A stretch of DNA of 64,000 nucleotides from Klebsiella ornithinolytica NBRC 105727 = ATCC 31898 (GCF_001598295.1 NZ_BCYR01000001.1:842610-906609); one strand, 5' to 3'; positions 29,383 to 46,643 are shown, counted from the stretch's first letter. A program made the numbers and translations. Notes: generated by a model from the letters alone, not told the origin.

Positions 29383-30833
29383 GTGTTGGTTTTTCCCGGC
29401 TCAGCGGCGGGTAGCGTTATGCGAAAACAGATAAGCCCGGGCTCACTCTCTTCCAGGCTCAGCTCACCCTGCATTTGTCGGACGCAGTCCCGGGCAATAC
29501 TCAGCCCCAGACCGCTGCCTTTTACCGCCCCTTTACGCTGATGGCTTCCCTGATAAAAAGGCTCAAAAATCATATTTTTTTCCGCCTGCGGGATCGGTTC
29601 GCCGCTGTTTATCACGTCTATACGAACCTGCTCGCCGTGCCGGTAGCTATGAATACGAATGTTACCGGATTCAGCCCCATAGTGCACCGCATTGGAATAG
29701 AGATTATCCATCACGCTGATCAATAATGCCGGTTCTGCCAGGCAGGTACGCTCCGCCAGTTGAATCGCGGTATGCATCATTTTTGCGCGTGCGGGCAAAC
29801 TGTGAGCGGCCACAACGTTATCAACCAGCTCTGCAATATCAACGATTTCACGCGGGACCGGGCCATCGGCCTGTTTACGATTGTAGTCCAGCAGTTGCTC
29901 AATCAGTTTTTGCAGATTGCGGCTGCTGTTATCGAGAATTTCGACGATCTCCTGCTGTTCCGTGGTCAACGGCCCGGCCACGCGGTCGGCCAGCAGCTCC
30001 GTGCCTTCCCGCATGCTGGCGAGGGGCGTTTTCAGCTCGTGTGAAAGGTGGCGTAAAAACTGATGGCGCTGCGACTCCAGCCAGGCCAGACGTTCGCTCA
30101 GCCAGATGATACGCTCGCCGACGGAACGCAGTTCGCGCGGACCGGTAAACAGCGCCGCGTTATCCAGCGATTTCCCCTCTCCCAGGCGGTTAATCATTTT
30201 CTCGATCCCTTTTACCGGGCCGATAATCATCCGGGTAAACAGCAGAACCAGCGCCAGGCTCAGCAGAAAAAGAACCAGCGCCTGCCAGCCAAAAAACTGC
30301 CCGCGTTCGGCAATCTCCTGCTGAAGCTGTTGTCCGCGCGAGTAAACCACCGTTCGGGTGGCCTGAACCATCTCGCTGTTGGCGGCGGCAAAGGCTTCAA
30401 GGCTGGCTCCCGATGGCGCATCCGGACTGCTGTTTTTACACCTGAGCTGCGCCAGGTCGTTCAGCTGCTGGCTCAGCGCCTGCCAGATTTTTTCGTCCGG
30501 TAGCACCCCGGCATGAGCGTCAAGCATCTCGCTATAGCGTTTACGCTGATTTTGATAGACCTTCGCCAGTGTCGGATCGTCCAGTACGCAGTACTGCCGG
30601 TAGCTACGTTCCATTTCCAGCGACGCGTTCATCATTGCCTCACTGCGCCGGGCATCGACAAGCGTCGTGCGGTTAATATGCGCGGCCTGCGCGCTCAGCG
30701 CATTCAGGCTCTGCCACGCCTGCCAGGCCAGAACCAGCAGCGGCAGCAAAATCAACACAAACGAGAGCGTGACCAGCTGACGCAACGAACGGGGGAAAAG
30801 AGAGATTCGCTTCAAGGATAGGGTCTCAATCAT
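29379..30833 (-). CDS. glrK: Sensor histidine kinase GlrK (QseE)
   Basis: Inner-membrane kinase of 484 residues for GlrR. The N-terminal membrane span (LVTLSFVLILLPLLVLAW) is followed by a periplasmic helical domain, a second span (ALVLFLLSLALVLLFTRMII), a HAMP segment, the phospho-acceptor His in LRHLSHELKTPLASMREG and an ATPase domain with DNLYSNAVHYG and GSGLGLSIARD. Two starts are possible: the ATG at 30831-30833, or a TTG at 30813-30815 (LKRISLFPRS) that aligns with the E. coli N-terminus. An ERIC element lies directly upstream. Confidence 0.93.
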   Translation of the reverse strand: MIETLSLKRISLFPRSLRQLVTLSFVLILLPLLVLAWQAWQSLNALSAQAAHINRTTLVDARRSEAMMNASLEMERSYRQYCVLDDPTLAKVYQNQRKRYSEMLDAHAGVLPDEKIWQALSQQLNDLAQLRCKNSSPDAPSGASLEAFAAANSEMVQATRTVVYSRGQQLQQEIAERGQFFGWQALVLFLLSLALVLLFTRMIIGPVKGIEKMINRLGEGKSLDNAALFTGPRELRSVGERIIWLSERLAWLESQRHQFLRHLSHELKTPLASMREGTELLADRVAGPLTTEQQEIVEILDNSSRNLQKLIEQLLDYNRKQADGPVPREIVDIAELVDNVVAAHSLPARAKMMHTAIQLAERTCLAEPALLISVMDNLYSNAVHYGAESGNIRIHSYRHGEQVRIDVINSGEPIPQAEKNMIFEPFYQGSHQRKGAVKGSGLGLSIARDCVRQMQGELSLEESEPGLICFRITLPAAEPGKTNT

Positions 30834-30857
30834 TTGCTCACTATGATGCTACCTGAA

Positions 30858-30992
30858 TATACCCAATATACTCTATGGATTTTGAGTTACAGGAAGGCGG
30901 CAAAGCTGAGAATCCCCGGGAGCTTACTCAAGTAAGTGACCGGGGTGAACAGATGCGGCCAACGCACCTGTAGCACAAAAGACGACGAGTAT
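30858..30992. repeat. ERIC (IRU) element between glmY and glrK
   Basis: About 135 bp with the canonical ERIC landmarks on the plus strand: TATACCCAATATA end, GAGTTACAGGAAGGCGGCAA, the core GGGAGCTTACTCAAGTAAGT and GACCGGGG, then CCAACGCACCTG and the GACGACGAGTATA end. It separates the glmY terminator from glrK, so any glmY read-through into glrK would carry it. Confidence 0.92.
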
Positions 30993-31177
30993 AACAAAGC
31001 CAGGCACAGGCCTGGCTTTGTTATGGAATAAGGCGGTGCCTAACTCGACGTTTCGCCCGATGGTTGATAAAGCAAAGCTGTTATCAGAAGTTGGACGGCA
31101 GGCACCTTGTTGTGCGTCATTCGAAGTTTATGTAGCGCGTCCCGAAGGGGCTGACATAAGAAGGTGAATGAGCCACT
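30991..31177 (-). ncRNA. glmY: Small regulatory RNA GlmY
   Basis: On the minus strand the sequence starts AGTGGCTCATTCACC at 31177 and includes the conserved hairpin GTCAGCCCCTTCGGGACGCG. It continues with the GlmY-typical middle block and ends with the intrinsic terminator ATAACAAAGCCAGGC...CTGGCTTTGTTAT (30991-31024). Order glrK-glmY-purL is as in E. coli. GlmY sequesters the adaptor RapZ and so spares GlmZ, which activates glmS (glucosamine-6-phosphate synthase). Confidence 0.93.
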
Positions 31178-31179
31178 GC

Positions 31180-31206
31180 GTATTATTATGCATTAACTAT
31201 GCCACA
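31180..31206 (-). promoter_or_regulatory. Overlapping sigma54/sigma70 promoter of glmY
   Basis: TGGCATAGTTAATGCA on the minus strand has the GG-N10-GC spacing of a sigma54 promoter, with GC about 13 bases before the expected RNA start. CATAAT overlaps it as a sigma70 -10. Dual overlapping promoters are known for E. coli glmY. Confidence 0.8.
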
Positions 31207-31293
31207 TAGCAAAACAAATTGTTAACACAATGAAATATAATGAATTTATAACATTTAACCCGCACTTCGGTTGCGGTGACTTTTTAACCAGAG

Positions 31294-31311
31294 TGTCGCC
31301 GTTTAGCAACA
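31294..31311. promoter_or_regulatory. GlrR activator site (degenerate, glmY-proximal)
   Basis: TGTC-N10-AACA, one mismatch from the TGTC-N10-GACA GlrR site, about 117-134 bases upstream of the glmY start. Confidence 0.65.
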
Positions 31312-31341
31312 CATCGTGAGGCGTTTTTACACCTCTATATA

Positions 31342-31354
31342 AATCAATAAGTTA
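31342..31354. promoter_or_regulatory. IHF site in glmY control region
   Basis: AATCAATAAGTTA fits WATCAANNNNTTR exactly. It lies between GlrR sites and the sigma54 promoter, where bending would bring the activator to the polymerase. Confidence 0.7.
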
Positions 31355-31356
31355 AA

Positions 31357-31374
31357 TGTCTCTAATTGGCGACA
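31357..31374. promoter_or_regulatory. GlrR activator site (middle)
   Basis: TGTCTCTAATTGGCGACA is a perfect TGTC-N10-GACA match, about 180-197 bases upstream of glmY. Confidence 0.85.
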
Positions 31375-31389
31375 CCCCTCACCGGCGTT

Positions 31390-31407
31390 TGTCGGCAATT
31401 CCCGACA
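31390..31407. promoter_or_regulatory. GlrR activator site (distal)
   Basis: TGTCGGCAATTCCCGACA is a perfect TGTC-N10-GACA match, 33 bases (about three helical turns) from the middle site. Confidence 0.85.
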
Positions 31408-31437
31408 CCGGCAGGCGACCGCCGTCACAAACGAAAA

Positions 31438-31459
31438 GCCCCCGCTCAACGTCGGGGGC
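31438..31459 (-). terminator. purL terminator
   Basis: On the minus strand GCCCCCG-ACGTTGAG-CGGGGGC is followed by TTTTCGTTT, an intrinsic terminator about 70 bases after the purL stop. The adjoining 31208-31440 segment holds only the glmY control sites. Confidence 0.85.
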
Positions 31460-31526
31460 CTGATACATTACGCTTCAGCCGGGAAGGCTTTGCGAACACG
31501 GCGGATCCTGTACAGCTCGCCGGATA

Positions 31527-34500
31527 TTAGCCCAGCTGTTTACGTGCGTTGCGGAAGATGCGCATCCACGGACTATCCTCGCCCCAGTTTTCCGGGTGCC
31601 AGGAGTTAGCCACCGTGCGGAATACGCGCTCAGGATGCGGCATCATGATCGTCGCACGACCGCTTTCGCTGGTCACGGCGGTGATCCCGTTCGGTGAGCC
31701 GTTCGGGTTAGCCGGATAGCTCTCCGTCACCTTACCGAAGTTATCGACAAAGCGCAGCGCCACCAGACCTTTGCTCTCCAGCTGGGCCAGATGCGCGCTG
31801 TCACGCACTTCCACCTGCCCTTCACCGTGAGAAACGGCAATCGGCATCATCGAACCGGCCATGCCCTGCAGCAGCAGAGACGGGCTTTGCGTGACTTCGA
31901 CCAGGCTGAAGCGCGCTTCAAAACGGTCGGAATAGTTACGCACAAAGCGCGGCCACAGGTCGCTTCCCGGGATCAGCTCACGCAGGTTGGACATCATCTG
32001 ACAACCGTTACACACGCCCAGCGCCAGAGTCTGCGGACGGTGGAAGAAGGTGGCAAACTCATCGCGCACCCGCTCGTTAAACAGAATGGATTTCGCCCAG
32101 CCTTCGCCCGCCCCCAGCACGTCGCCATAGGAGAAGCCGCCGCAGGCAACCAGCGCCTGGAAATCAGCCAGCCCGGTACGGCCCGCCAGCAGGTCGCTCA
32201 TGTGCACGTCGATCGCATCAAAGCCCGCGCGGTGGAAGGCTGCCGCCATCTCCACGTGGGAGTTAACGCCTTGCTCACGCAGTACCGCTACCTTCGGACG
32301 TGCGCCGGTGGCGATGTACGGTGCGGCAATGTCTTCGTTGATATCGAAGGTGAGCTTCACGTTAAGGCCCGGATCGTCCTCGCGACGTTTCGCTTCGTGC
32401 TCGCTATCGGCGCACTCCGGGTTGTCGCGCAGGCGCTGCATCTGCCAGGTGGTTTCTGCCCACCAGATACGCAGCGTGGTGCGGCTTTCGCTGAACACCG
32501 GATGCCCTTCAGCGGTGATGACAAAGCGGTCACCTTCCGTCGCCTGGCCCAGGTAGTGGACGCAGTCTGCCAGGCCATGAGAAGCCAGCAGCGCTTCAAC
32601 CGCTTCGCGATCCGCGGCACGGACCTGGATAACCGCCCCCAGCTCTTCGTTAAACAGCGCCGCCAGACGATCGTCACCTAGCGCGGCAATATCTGCCGTC
32701 AGGCCGCAGTGGCCGGTAAAGGCCATCTCAGCCAGGGTTACCAGCAGGCCGCCGTCAGAGCGGTCGTGGTAAGCCAGCAGCTTACGATCGGCCACCAGCG
32801 CCTGCATCGCATCCCAGAAGCCTTTCAGCTGCGCGACATCGCGTACGTCGGCCGGAACATCGCCCAGCTGACGGTAAACCTGCGCCAGCGCGGTGGCGCC
32901 GAGCGCGTTACGGCCTTTGCCTAAATCAATCAGCAGCAGGGCGTTATCTTCCGTGGAGAGCTGCGGCGTCACGGTATGGCGCACATCTTCCACGCGGGCA
33001 AAGGCGGAAATCACCAGCGATAGCGGCGAAGTCATCTCGCGCTGCTCGCTGCCTTCCTGCCAGCGGGTTTTCATCGACATCGAATCTTTACCCACCGGAA
33101 TGGTCAGTCCCAGAGCCGGACACAGCTCTTCGCCAACCGCTTTTACCGCTTCATACAGACCGGCATCTTCACCCGGATGACCCGCTGCGGCCATCCAGTT
33201 TGCGGAAAGTTTCACGCGATTTAACGCGCCAATTTGCGTTGCCGCGACGTTGGTCAGCGCCTCACCGACGGCCAGGCGAGCAGAGGCGGCAAAGTCCAGC
33301 AGCGCAACCGGCGCACGTTCGCCAATCGCCATCGCTTCGCCGTAGTAGCTATCGAGGCTGGCGGTGGTTACCGCGCAGTTTGCTACCGGAATCTGCCAGG
33401 GGCCGACCATCTGATCGCGCGCCACCATCCCGGTTACGGTGCGGTCGCCGATGGTGACAAGGAACGTTTTCTCTGCAACCGCCGGCAGGTGCAGCACGCG
33501 ATTCACCGCATCGGCGAGAGTGATATCCCGACGATCCAGCGCGTCGCCTTTCACTTTCAGGGTCTGCACATCGCGGGTCATTTTCGGCGTTTTGCCCAGC
33601 AGCACATCCAGCGGCAGGTCGATCGGCTGGTCGTTGAAGTGAGCATCGCTCATATTGAGATGCAGTTCTTCGGTGGCTTCACCGATCACCGCATACGGTG
33701 CGCGCTCACGGCGGCACAGCTCGTCAAACAGCGGCAGCTGTTCCGGCGCGACCGCCAGCACATAGCGTTCCTGGGATTCGTTACACCAGATTTCCAGCGG
33801 GCTCATCCCCGGCTCATCGCTCAGGATATCGCGCAGCTGGAATTTACCGCCGCGACCGCCGTCGCTGACCAGTTCCGGCATGGCATTAGACAAACCGCCC
33901 GCGCCGACGTCGTGGATAAACAGAATCGGGTTTGCATCGCCCAGCTGCCAGCAGCGGTCGATCACTTCCTGGCAGCGGCGTTCCATTTCCGGGTTATCGC
34001 GCTGCACCGAGGCAAAATCAAGATCCGCGTCGGACTGACCGGATGCCATCGAAGAGGCTGCCCCGCCGCCCAGGCCGATATTCATCGCCGGGCCGCCAAG
34101 GACAATCAGTTTCGCCCCAACGGTAATTTCGCCTTTCTGCACGTGCTCGCCGCGAATGTTACCAATACCGCCCGCCAGCATGATCGGTTTGTGGTACCCG
34201 CGCAGCTCTTCGCCGTTGTGGCTGGTCACTTTTTCTTCATAGGTACGGAAATAGCCGTTCAACGCCGGGCGACCGAATTCGTTGTTAAACGCGGCGCCGC
34301 CCAGCGGGCCGTCGGTCATGATATCCAGCGCGGTCACAATACGATCCGGCTTGCCGAAATCTTCTTCCCACGGCTGTTCAAAGCCGGGAATCCGCAGGTT
34401 AGAGACTGAGAAACCGACCAGACCGGCTTTCGGTTTTGCTCCGCGACCGGTTGCCCCTTCATCGCGGATTTCACCGCCGGATCCGGTCGCCGCCCCCGGC

Positions 34501-35414
34501 CACGGAGAGATGGCCGTCGGGTGGTTGTGCGTTTCCACTTTCATCAGGATATGGGCGTCTTCCTGATGGTAGTCATAGCGGCCTTTTTCGCGATCGGCGA
34601 AGAAGCGCCCTACCTGAGAACCTTCCATGACCGCGGCGTTGTCTTTATAGGCGGAGAGAACGTAGTCCGGGGTCTTCTCAAAGGTATTTTTGATCATCTT
34701 AAACAGCGACTTCGGCTGCTGTTCGCCGTCGATGACCCAGTCGGCGTTAAAAATCTTGTGGCGGCAGTGCTCGGAGTTCGCCTGGGCAAACATATACAGT
34801 TCGATGTCGTTCGGGTTGCGGCCAAGCCTGGTAAACGCATCCTGCAGATAATCGATTTCGTCTTCCGCCAGCGCCAGCCCCAGACGGAGGTTGGCGTCAA
34901 TCAGCGCCTGACGTCCCTGACCCAACAGATCGACGCTGGTCACCGGCGTCGGTTGATGCTGAGCGAACAGCTTTTCGCCCTCTTCCAGCGCGTCAAAGAC
35001 GCTTTCCATCATCCGGTCGTGGAGTTCACTCGCGACAGCGGCCCATTGTTCTTCGCTCAGCGTAGTGGCTTCCACATAGTACGCCACGCCGCGTTCAAGA
35101 CGCACAACCTGCGACAGGCCGCAGTTATGGGCAATATCGGTAGCTTTAGAAGACCAGGGGGAGATGGTGCCAGGGCGGGGGGTGACGAGCAGTAATTTAC
35201 CGGTTGGGGTATGGCTGTTTAAGTTTGGGCCATACTTGAGCAGTCGTGCCAGCCTCTCACGCTCATCACCGCTTAACGGCGCGTTCAGTTCGGCAAAATG
35301 AACATACTCTGCATATATTGTGCTAACCGGCAGGTTGGCCGCCTGGAAACGTGCCAGCAGTTTATTAACACGAAATGCCGACAGTGCAGGTGAACCACGC
35401 AAAATTTCCATCAT
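31527..35414 (-). CDS. purL: Phosphoribosylformylglycinamidine synthase PurL
   Basis: Large cytosolic enzyme of 1295 residues (E. coli 1295) converting FGAR, glutamine and ATP to FGAM, the fourth step of purine synthesis. The synthetase part holds [19 protein letters not shown] and [17 protein letters not shown]. The C-terminal glutaminase domain (about 1040-1295) has the nucleophile Cys in [13 protein letters not shown] and the HPERVFR histidine. The start MMEILRGSP at 35412-35414 matches E. coli; the 35-residue upstream extension crosses the PurR operator region and is rejected. Confidence 0.98.
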   Translation of the reverse strand: MMEILRGSPALSAFRVNKLLARFQAANLPVSTIYAEYVHFAELNAPLSGDERERLARLLKYGPNLNSHTPTGKLLLVTPRPGTISPWSSKATDIAHNCGLSQVVRLERGVAYYVEATTLSEEQWAAVASELHDRMMESVFDALEEGEKLFAQHQPTPVTSVDLLGQGRQALIDANLRLGLALAEDEIDYLQDAFTRLGRNPNDIELYMFAQANSEHCRHKIFNADWVIDGEQQPKSLFKMIKNTFEKTPDYVLSAYKDNAAVMEGSQVGRFFADREKGRYDYHQEDAHILMKVETHNHPTAISPWPGAATGSGGEIRDEGATGRGAKPKAGLVGFSVSNLRIPGFEQPWEEDFGKPDRIVTALDIMTDGPLGGAAFNNEFGRPALNGYFRTYEEKVTSHNGEELRGYHKPIMLAGGIGNIRGEHVQKGEITVGAKLIVLGGPAMNIGLGGGAASSMASGQSDADLDFASVQRDNPEMERRCQEVIDRCWQLGDANPILFIHDVGAGGLSNAMPELVSDGGRGGKFQLRDILSDEPGMSPLEIWCNESQERYVLAVAPEQLPLFDELCRRERAPYAVIGEATEELHLNMSDAHFNDQPIDLPLDVLLGKTPKMTRDVQTLKVKGDALDRRDITLADAVNRVLHLPAVAEKTFLVTIGDRTVTGMVARDQMVGPWQIPVANCAVTTASLDSYYGEAMAIGERAPVALLDFAASARLAVGEALTNVAATQIGALNRVKLSANWMAAAGHPGEDAGLYEAVKAVGEELCPALGLTIPVGKDSMSMKTRWQEGSEQREMTSPLSLVISAFARVEDVRHTVTPQLSTEDNALLLIDLGKGRNALGATALAQVYRQLGDVPADVRDVAQLKGFWDAMQALVADRKLLAYHDRSDGGLLVTLAEMAFTGHCGLTADIAALGDDRLAALFNEELGAVIQVRAADREAVEALLASHGLADCVHYLGQATEGDRFVITAEGHPVFSESRTTLRIWWAETTWQMQRLRDNPECADSEHEAKRREDDPGLNVKLTFDINEDIAAPYIATGARPKVAVLREQGVNSHVEMAAAFHRAGFDAIDVHMSDLLAGRTGLADFQALVACGGFSYGDVLGAGEGWAKSILFNERVRDEFATFFHRPQTLALGVCNGCQMMSNLRELIPGSDLWPRFVRNYSDRFEARFSLVEVTQSPSLLLQGMAGSMMPIAVSHGEGQVEVRDSAHLAQLESKGLVALRFVDNFGKVTESYPANPNGSPNGITAVTSESGRATIMMPHPERVFRTVANSWHPENWGEDSPWMRIFRNARKQLG

Positions 35415-35489
35415 AAGTCTCTCGTCTTCGCAGCTTTCAATATGAGCCAGGGGGGAAACGGGCGCCATTATAGTGAATCCTGAGCCTCG

Positions 35490-35505
35490 ACGAAACCGTT
35501 TGCGT
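35490..35505 (-). promoter_or_regulatory. PurR operator for purL
   Basis: ACGCAAACGGTTTCGT matches the PurR consensus at nearly every position, 76-91 bases before the purL start, the same arrangement as in E. coli. Confidence 0.92.
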
Positions 35506-35670
35506 GGAAATAAAATCATTCCCCTGGTTTATCAATTAATGTGACCTTCCTCGCGAATAAGTTGCCAACTGACGCATTCTTAAGCAAAATGCCGCTCATT
35601 CGAGGACTCTCTTTTAACTTTATTCGCTAATAGCCTGCTGAGGAACACAGAGCTGCAGAAGATTAACTCT

Positions 35671-38401
<2,731 letters not shown>

Positions 38402-38619
38402 ACCTGACCTCTTTTTATCGAATTTTGTCTCTGATACCGCTAGCTTAACAGTCTTGTGCCATAAACAGAGAAAACATCCGCTGACGTTAAGCCTGCGTTG
38501 AGGCAGTTCCTCCGCCGTGAATAAATCTCAGCGGTAGAATTTTTAATTCGCCGCAATCCTCTTATAATCGAATACAAAATTCTTTCAGCAGAGGGCGAAA
38601 GTTGTCCTGAGGAAAACCG

Positions 38620-39785
<1,166 letters not shown>

Positions 39786-39803
39786 TACCGCGGACAGCGG
39801 GCG

Positions 39804-40184
39804 CTAACTCTCCACGATAACCGTTGCACAAGCGTAATGGCGCTCATCGGCCAGCGTCACGTGAATGCTTCTGACGCCCAGACGCTCCGCCAGATTCTTC
39901 GCTTCGCCCCACAGCCGTAGCTTAGGCTTGCCCAGTTCGTCGTTGTAAACCTCAAACTGATTAAAAGCCAGACCGTTACGGATACCGGTCCCCAGGGCTT
40001 TCGCCGCCGCCTCTTTCACCGCAAAACGCTTTGCCAGAAAACGAACCGGCTGCTGGTGCTGTGCCCATATCGCCCACTCGTTGTCGCTGAGCACGCGCCG
40101 GGCGAGACGATCGCCGCTGCGGGCGATCACCGCTTCAATACGGGCAATTTCAACAATATCGGTACCCAGCCCCAGAATAGCCAT
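39804..40184 (-). CDS. acpS: Holo-[acyl-carrier-protein] synthase
   Basis: Phosphopantetheinyl transferase of 126 residues that transfers the CoA arm to ACP. The family motifs [11 protein letters not shown] (Mg-binding Asp) and [16 protein letters not shown] (Mg-binding Glu) are intact. The start overlaps the pdxJ stop by one base (TAATG), so translation is coupled. Last gene of the rnc-era-recO-pdxJ-acpS run. Confidence 0.97.
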   Translation of the reverse strand: MAILGLGTDIVEIARIEAVIARSGDRLARRVLSDNEWAIWAQHQQPVRFLAKRFAVKEAAAKALGTGIRNGLAFNQFEVYNDELGKPKLRLWGEAKNLAERLGVRSIHVTLADERHYACATVIVES

Positions 40185-40915
40185 TACGCGCGAGCTTCCT
40201 GCATCAGGCGTTTCATCTCGGCAACCGCTTCTTTCAGGCCGCTCATCACCGCACGACCGATGATCGCATGACCAATGTTCAGCTCATGCATCTCCGGAAT
40301 ACGGGCGATCGCCTGCACGTTATGGTAGGTCAGGCCGTGACCGGCATTAACCTTGAGGCCCAGGCTCGCGGCATAGGCGGCCGCCGTGGCGATACGCTCA
40401 AGCTCTGCGGCCTGCCGGGCGTCGGTTTCGGCATCCGCATAGCAACCGGTATGGATTTCGATATACGGCGCGCCGACGTCCGCCGCAGCCTTAATTTGCT
40501 CAACATCGGCATCGATGAACAGCGAGACCAGAATACCGGCATCGGCAAGGCGCGTGCAGGCATCGCGCATTTTGTCGCGCTGACCCGCCACATCCAGACC
40601 GCCTTCCGTCGTCACTTCCTGACGTTTTTCCGGAACCAGACAGCAGAAGTGCGGTTTGGTCTCACAGGCGATGGTCAGCATCTCTTCGGTGACCGCCATC
40701 TCCAGGTTCATTCGGGTATCCAGCGTCTGGCGCAGGATACGCACATCGCGGTCGGTAATGTGACGGCGGTCTTCGCGCAGGTGCACGGTAATGCCGTCGG
40801 CGCCAGCCTGCTCGGCGATAAAGGCCGCCTGCACCGGATCCGGATAGGCCGTGCCGCGAGCGTTACGCAGTGTCGCAATATGGTCAATATTGACCCCTAA
40901 CAGTAATTCAGCCAT
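40184..40915 (-). CDS. pdxJ: Pyridoxine 5'-phosphate synthase
   Basis: TIM-barrel enzyme of 243 residues that condenses 1-deoxy-xylulose-5-phosphate with 3-amino-2-oxopropyl phosphate to make pyridoxine phosphate. Recognisable blocks are [34 protein letters not shown] and [14 protein letters not shown]. The start MAELLLG at 40913-40915 follows TGAGGATTGTC and overrides a start four codons upstream. Tightly packed after recO. Confidence 0.97.
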   Translation of the reverse strand: MAELLLGVNIDHIATLRNARGTAYPDPVQAAFIAEQAGADGITVHLREDRRHITDRDVRILRQTLDTRMNLEMAVTEEMLTIACETKPHFCCLVPEKRQEVTTEGGLDVAGQRDKMRDACTRLADAGILVSLFIDADVEQIKAAADVGAPYIEIHTGCYADAETDARQAAELERIATAAAYAASLGLKVNAGHGLTYHNVQAIARIPEMHELNIGHAIIGRAVMSGLKEAVAEMKRLMQEARA

Positions 40916-40923
40916 GACAATCC

Positions 40924-41667
40924 TCATTGATCGTTATTCGTTTTATCTGCTGCTCGCGCCGCGCGGGCGGGCATAAACTGGCGAAACAGCTCCCGGCTCT
41001 TTAGCGGTTTACCGCCAAGATACGGTTTCAGGGCGATACGGGTAAAGCGCTTTGCGGCACGTAGCGCGTCGCTATCCGGGAACTCACGGTTAGCCAGCGC
41101 CTTCAAATGGTGCCCGGTAAAGGTGTTGTTATCAATAACCACGCTGGCAATAAAACCTTTTTCTTCACGGTAGCGATAGGTCATGGTGTCATCCACCGCT
41201 TCGCCGCTGCCGGCACAGTGGAGAAAGTCAACGCCATAGCCCAGGTGTCCCAGCAGCGCCAGTTCAAAGCGGCGCAACGCCGGCTCTGGTGTACCGCTTG
41301 CGCCAGCCAACGCCTGCAGACAGTGCAGATAATCGAAAAAGAGTTCGGAGAAGCGCGTTTCATGTTCGAGCACGCGGGAAAGCAGCTCATTGACATACAG
41401 ACCGCTGTAAAGCGTGATGCCGCTGAGCGGAAGCGCCAATGAAACGGCTTCGGCGCTGCGAAGCGTTTTCACTTCGCCACGCCCGCCAAAGCGCAGGAGT
41501 AAGGGGGTAAAAGGCTGGAGGGCGCCTTTGAGGTTGGAGCGTCTGGAACGTGCGCCTTTTGCTACCAGGCGCACGCGACCCGACTCTTCCGTGAAGACGT
41601 CCAGCATCAGGCTGGTTTCGCTCCAGGGACGACTATGCAGAACGAAAGCGCGCTGCCAGCCTTCCAT
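40924..41667 (-). CDS. recO: DNA recombination/repair protein RecO
   Basis: 247 residues (E. coli 242). RecO loads RecA on SSB-coated DNA with RecR and anneals complementary strands. The N-terminal OB fold starts [20 protein letters not shown]. Two tandem ATGs exist; the second (41665-41667) is better spaced from GACGAG and matches E. coli. That purine-rich site belongs to the end of an ERIC element inserted between era and recO. The C-terminus ([15 protein letters not shown]) is diverged from E. coli. Confidence 0.94.
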   Translation of the reverse strand: MEGWQRAFVLHSRPWSETSLMLDVFTEESGRVRLVAKGARSRRSNLKGALQPFTPLLLRFGGRGEVKTLRSAEAVSLALPLSGITLYSGLYVNELLSRVLEHETRFSELFFDYLHCLQALAGASGTPEPALRRFELALLGHLGYGVDFLHCAGSGEAVDDTMTYRYREEKGFIASVVIDNNTFTGHHLKALANREFPDSDALRAAKRFTRIALKPYLGGKPLKSRELFRQFMPARAARAADKTNNDQ

Positions 41668-41670
41668 CAT

Positions 41671-41794
41671 ACTCGTCGTCTTTCAGGTTGCAGGTGCGTT
41701 GGCCGCACCCTTTCAGCCGAATCACTGACTAAAGTAAGCTCCCGGGGACTCACGGTCTTGCCGCCTGCCTGCACCACGAAAGCCATGGTGTATC
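41671..41794. repeat. ERIC (IRU) element between era and recO
   Basis: About 124 bp with ERIC landmarks on the minus strand: ATACACCATGG end, GGCAGGCGGCAA, TCCCCGGGAGCTTACT core, CCAACGCACCTGCAACCTGA and the GACGACGAGTAT end. It abuts the recO start, and its terminal bases form part of the first ATG. It lies inside a cotranscribed operon; E. coli lacks it and has era and recO nearly touching. Confidence 0.93.
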
Positions 41795-41798
41795 AAAC

Positions 41799-43384
<1,586 letters not shown>

Positions 43385-43414
43385 TTACCAATAAATGAAT
43401 GCGTCAAAAATGCA

Positions 43415-43531
43415 GCACACGAAACCGACCTGGGCAGCCCTGTCCCCATTCAGATTGCCTGTGCGCTTGCCTGCCGCCTTTCTGCAACCCAAATTATTCA
43501 GAGTAAAATCAACCAACGCGGTTTCGTGTGC
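43415..43531 (-). promoter_or_regulatory. rnc leader inverted repeat (rncO-like RNase III target)
   Basis: GCACACGAAACCG at 43415-43427 and its perfect complement at 43519-43531 enclose 91 bases in the rnc 5' leader. On the minus-strand transcript this makes a long stem, with further internal pairing, of the kind cut by RNase III in the autoregulated E. coli rnc leader. An open frame of 68 codons on the same strand is probably not coding. Confidence 0.75.
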
Positions 43532-43630
43532 AGTGTCACTCTTACGAGAGACAACCAAAACTTCGGGGGGATATTCTATACGCAACGACAAGGGATGTCG
43601 TTAGTTTGAATAGATTTAAATATTAAATAA

Positions 43631-43663
43631 TTCACGCTGCCAATATTGCAGCGGCAGCGTGAA
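43631..43663 (-). terminator. Hairpin 3' of lepB (possible attenuator before rnc)
   Basis: TTCACGCTGCC and GGCAGCGTGAA form a perfect 11-bp stem with an 11-base loop, 13 bases after the lepB stop, followed on the minus strand by an A/T-rich tract. It may end part of the lepA-lepB transcripts and separate them from rnc-era-recO. Confidence 0.7.
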
Positions 43664-43676
43664 TAAGGCAGGGAAA

Positions 43677-44651
43677 TTAATGAATGCTACCGATACGCGA
43701 TAAACGCACGCCGGTCGGCCATTCACCTTCCTGTTTTTCGAAGCTCATCCAGATCGCCGTGGCTTTACCCACCAGATTGGCCTCTGGCACAAAGCCCCAG
43801 TAACGGCTGTCAGCGCTGTTATCGCGGTTGTCACCCATCATGAAGTAATGACCCGGCGGCACAATCCAGGTGGCCAACGGCAGGCCGGACTGGCGGTAGT
43901 ACATTCCAACCTGATCCTGAGCAATCGGCACGGTCAGAATGCGGTGAGTCACCTCACCCAGCGTCTCTTTGCGCTCGGTCAGACGAATACCGTCAGCCTT
44001 GCTTTCGCCTTTCGGCAACTGCCAGAAACCGCTGGTCGCTTCCCCACCGTTCTGACGCGAGAACGTCTGGACGAAATCGCTGGGCTCAACGTTGGAGTAA
44101 GTCACCGGCAGTGCATTACCACATGCCTGACCGGAGCTGCAGCCCGGCTGGATAGTGACCTGTTTTGCCACCGGATCGTAGGTGATCTTATCGCCCGGTA
44201 AGCCAACAGCCCGCTTAATGTAGTCCAGACGCGGATCTTCCGGGTATTTGAACACCACGATATCGCCACGTTTCGGATGACCGGTTTCGATCAGCGTTTT
44301 CTGGTAGATCGGATCTTTGATGCCGTAGGCAAACTTCTCGACCAGAATAAAATCGCCGATCAGCAGCGTTGGCATCATCGAACCTGACGGGATTTGAAAC
44401 GGCTCATAAATAAATGAGCGCACCACCAGGACGATCGCCAGCACCGGAAATACCGAGGCTCCCGTTTCCAGCCAGCCCGGTTTCGGGCCGACTTTCTTCA
44501 ACGTTTGCTTGTCGAGGCTATCACCGGTCGCTGCCTGAGCAGCGGCCTGACGTTCACGACGTTTTGGTGCAAAGATGAATTTATCCAGGCACCACAAAAG
44601 CCCCGTGATCACGGTTGCAATCACCAGGATCAGGGCAAACATGTTCGCCAT
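43677..44651 (-). CDS. lepB: Signal peptidase I
   Basis: Inner-membrane serine protease of 324 residues that removes Sec and Tat signal peptides. Two N-terminal spans (about 4-22 and 65-78) are followed by the periplasmic catalytic domain with Ser91 (IPSGSMMPT) and Lys146 (YIKRAVGLPGD), the Ser/Lys dyad at the E. coli positions. FMMGDNRDNSADSRYWGFV is the conserved box E. It lies 16 bases after lepA. Confidence 0.98.
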   Translation of the reverse strand: MANMFALILVIATVITGLLWCLDKFIFAPKRRERQAAAQAATGDSLDKQTLKKVGPKPGWLETGASVFPVLAIVLVVRSFIYEPFQIPSGSMMPTLLIGDFILVEKFAYGIKDPIYQKTLIETGHPKRGDIVVFKYPEDPRLDYIKRAVGLPGDKITYDPVAKQVTIQPGCSSGQACGNALPVTYSNVEPSDFVQTFSRQNGGEATSGFWQLPKGESKADGIRLTERKETLGEVTHRILTVPIAQDQVGMYYRQSGLPLATWIVPPGHYFMMGDNRDNSADSRYWGFVPEANLVGKATAIWMSFEKQEGEWPTGVRLSRIGSIH

Positions 44652-44667
44652 GCCAACTCCTTAATGG

Positions 44668-46467
<1,800 letters not shown>

Positions 46468-46643
46468 ATTTTAGAGTTAATTATGCCTTACGCGTATCAT
46501 GAGGCCGCTGTTCTGTGCCTGACGTTTTTTAATCCGAAAACGCCGCATTCTACACTACATCCGCGAAACCAGGAAATGCTCTTACCAGCAGCATAACCGT
46601 AGCAAATGATGTGTTCTGGCGGGGGTAATAAATCAAAAATAAA

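Noticed and set aside
33234..34409. 391-codon open frame on the plus strand opposite purL
   Set aside because: Purely antisense to a highly conserved gene; composition follows the complement of purL codons and no domain is recognisable.
43385..43591. 68-codon frame on the minus strand in the rnc leader
   Set aside because: Lies across the inverted repeat of the RNase III target; composition is explained by the RNA structure and no homology is recognised.
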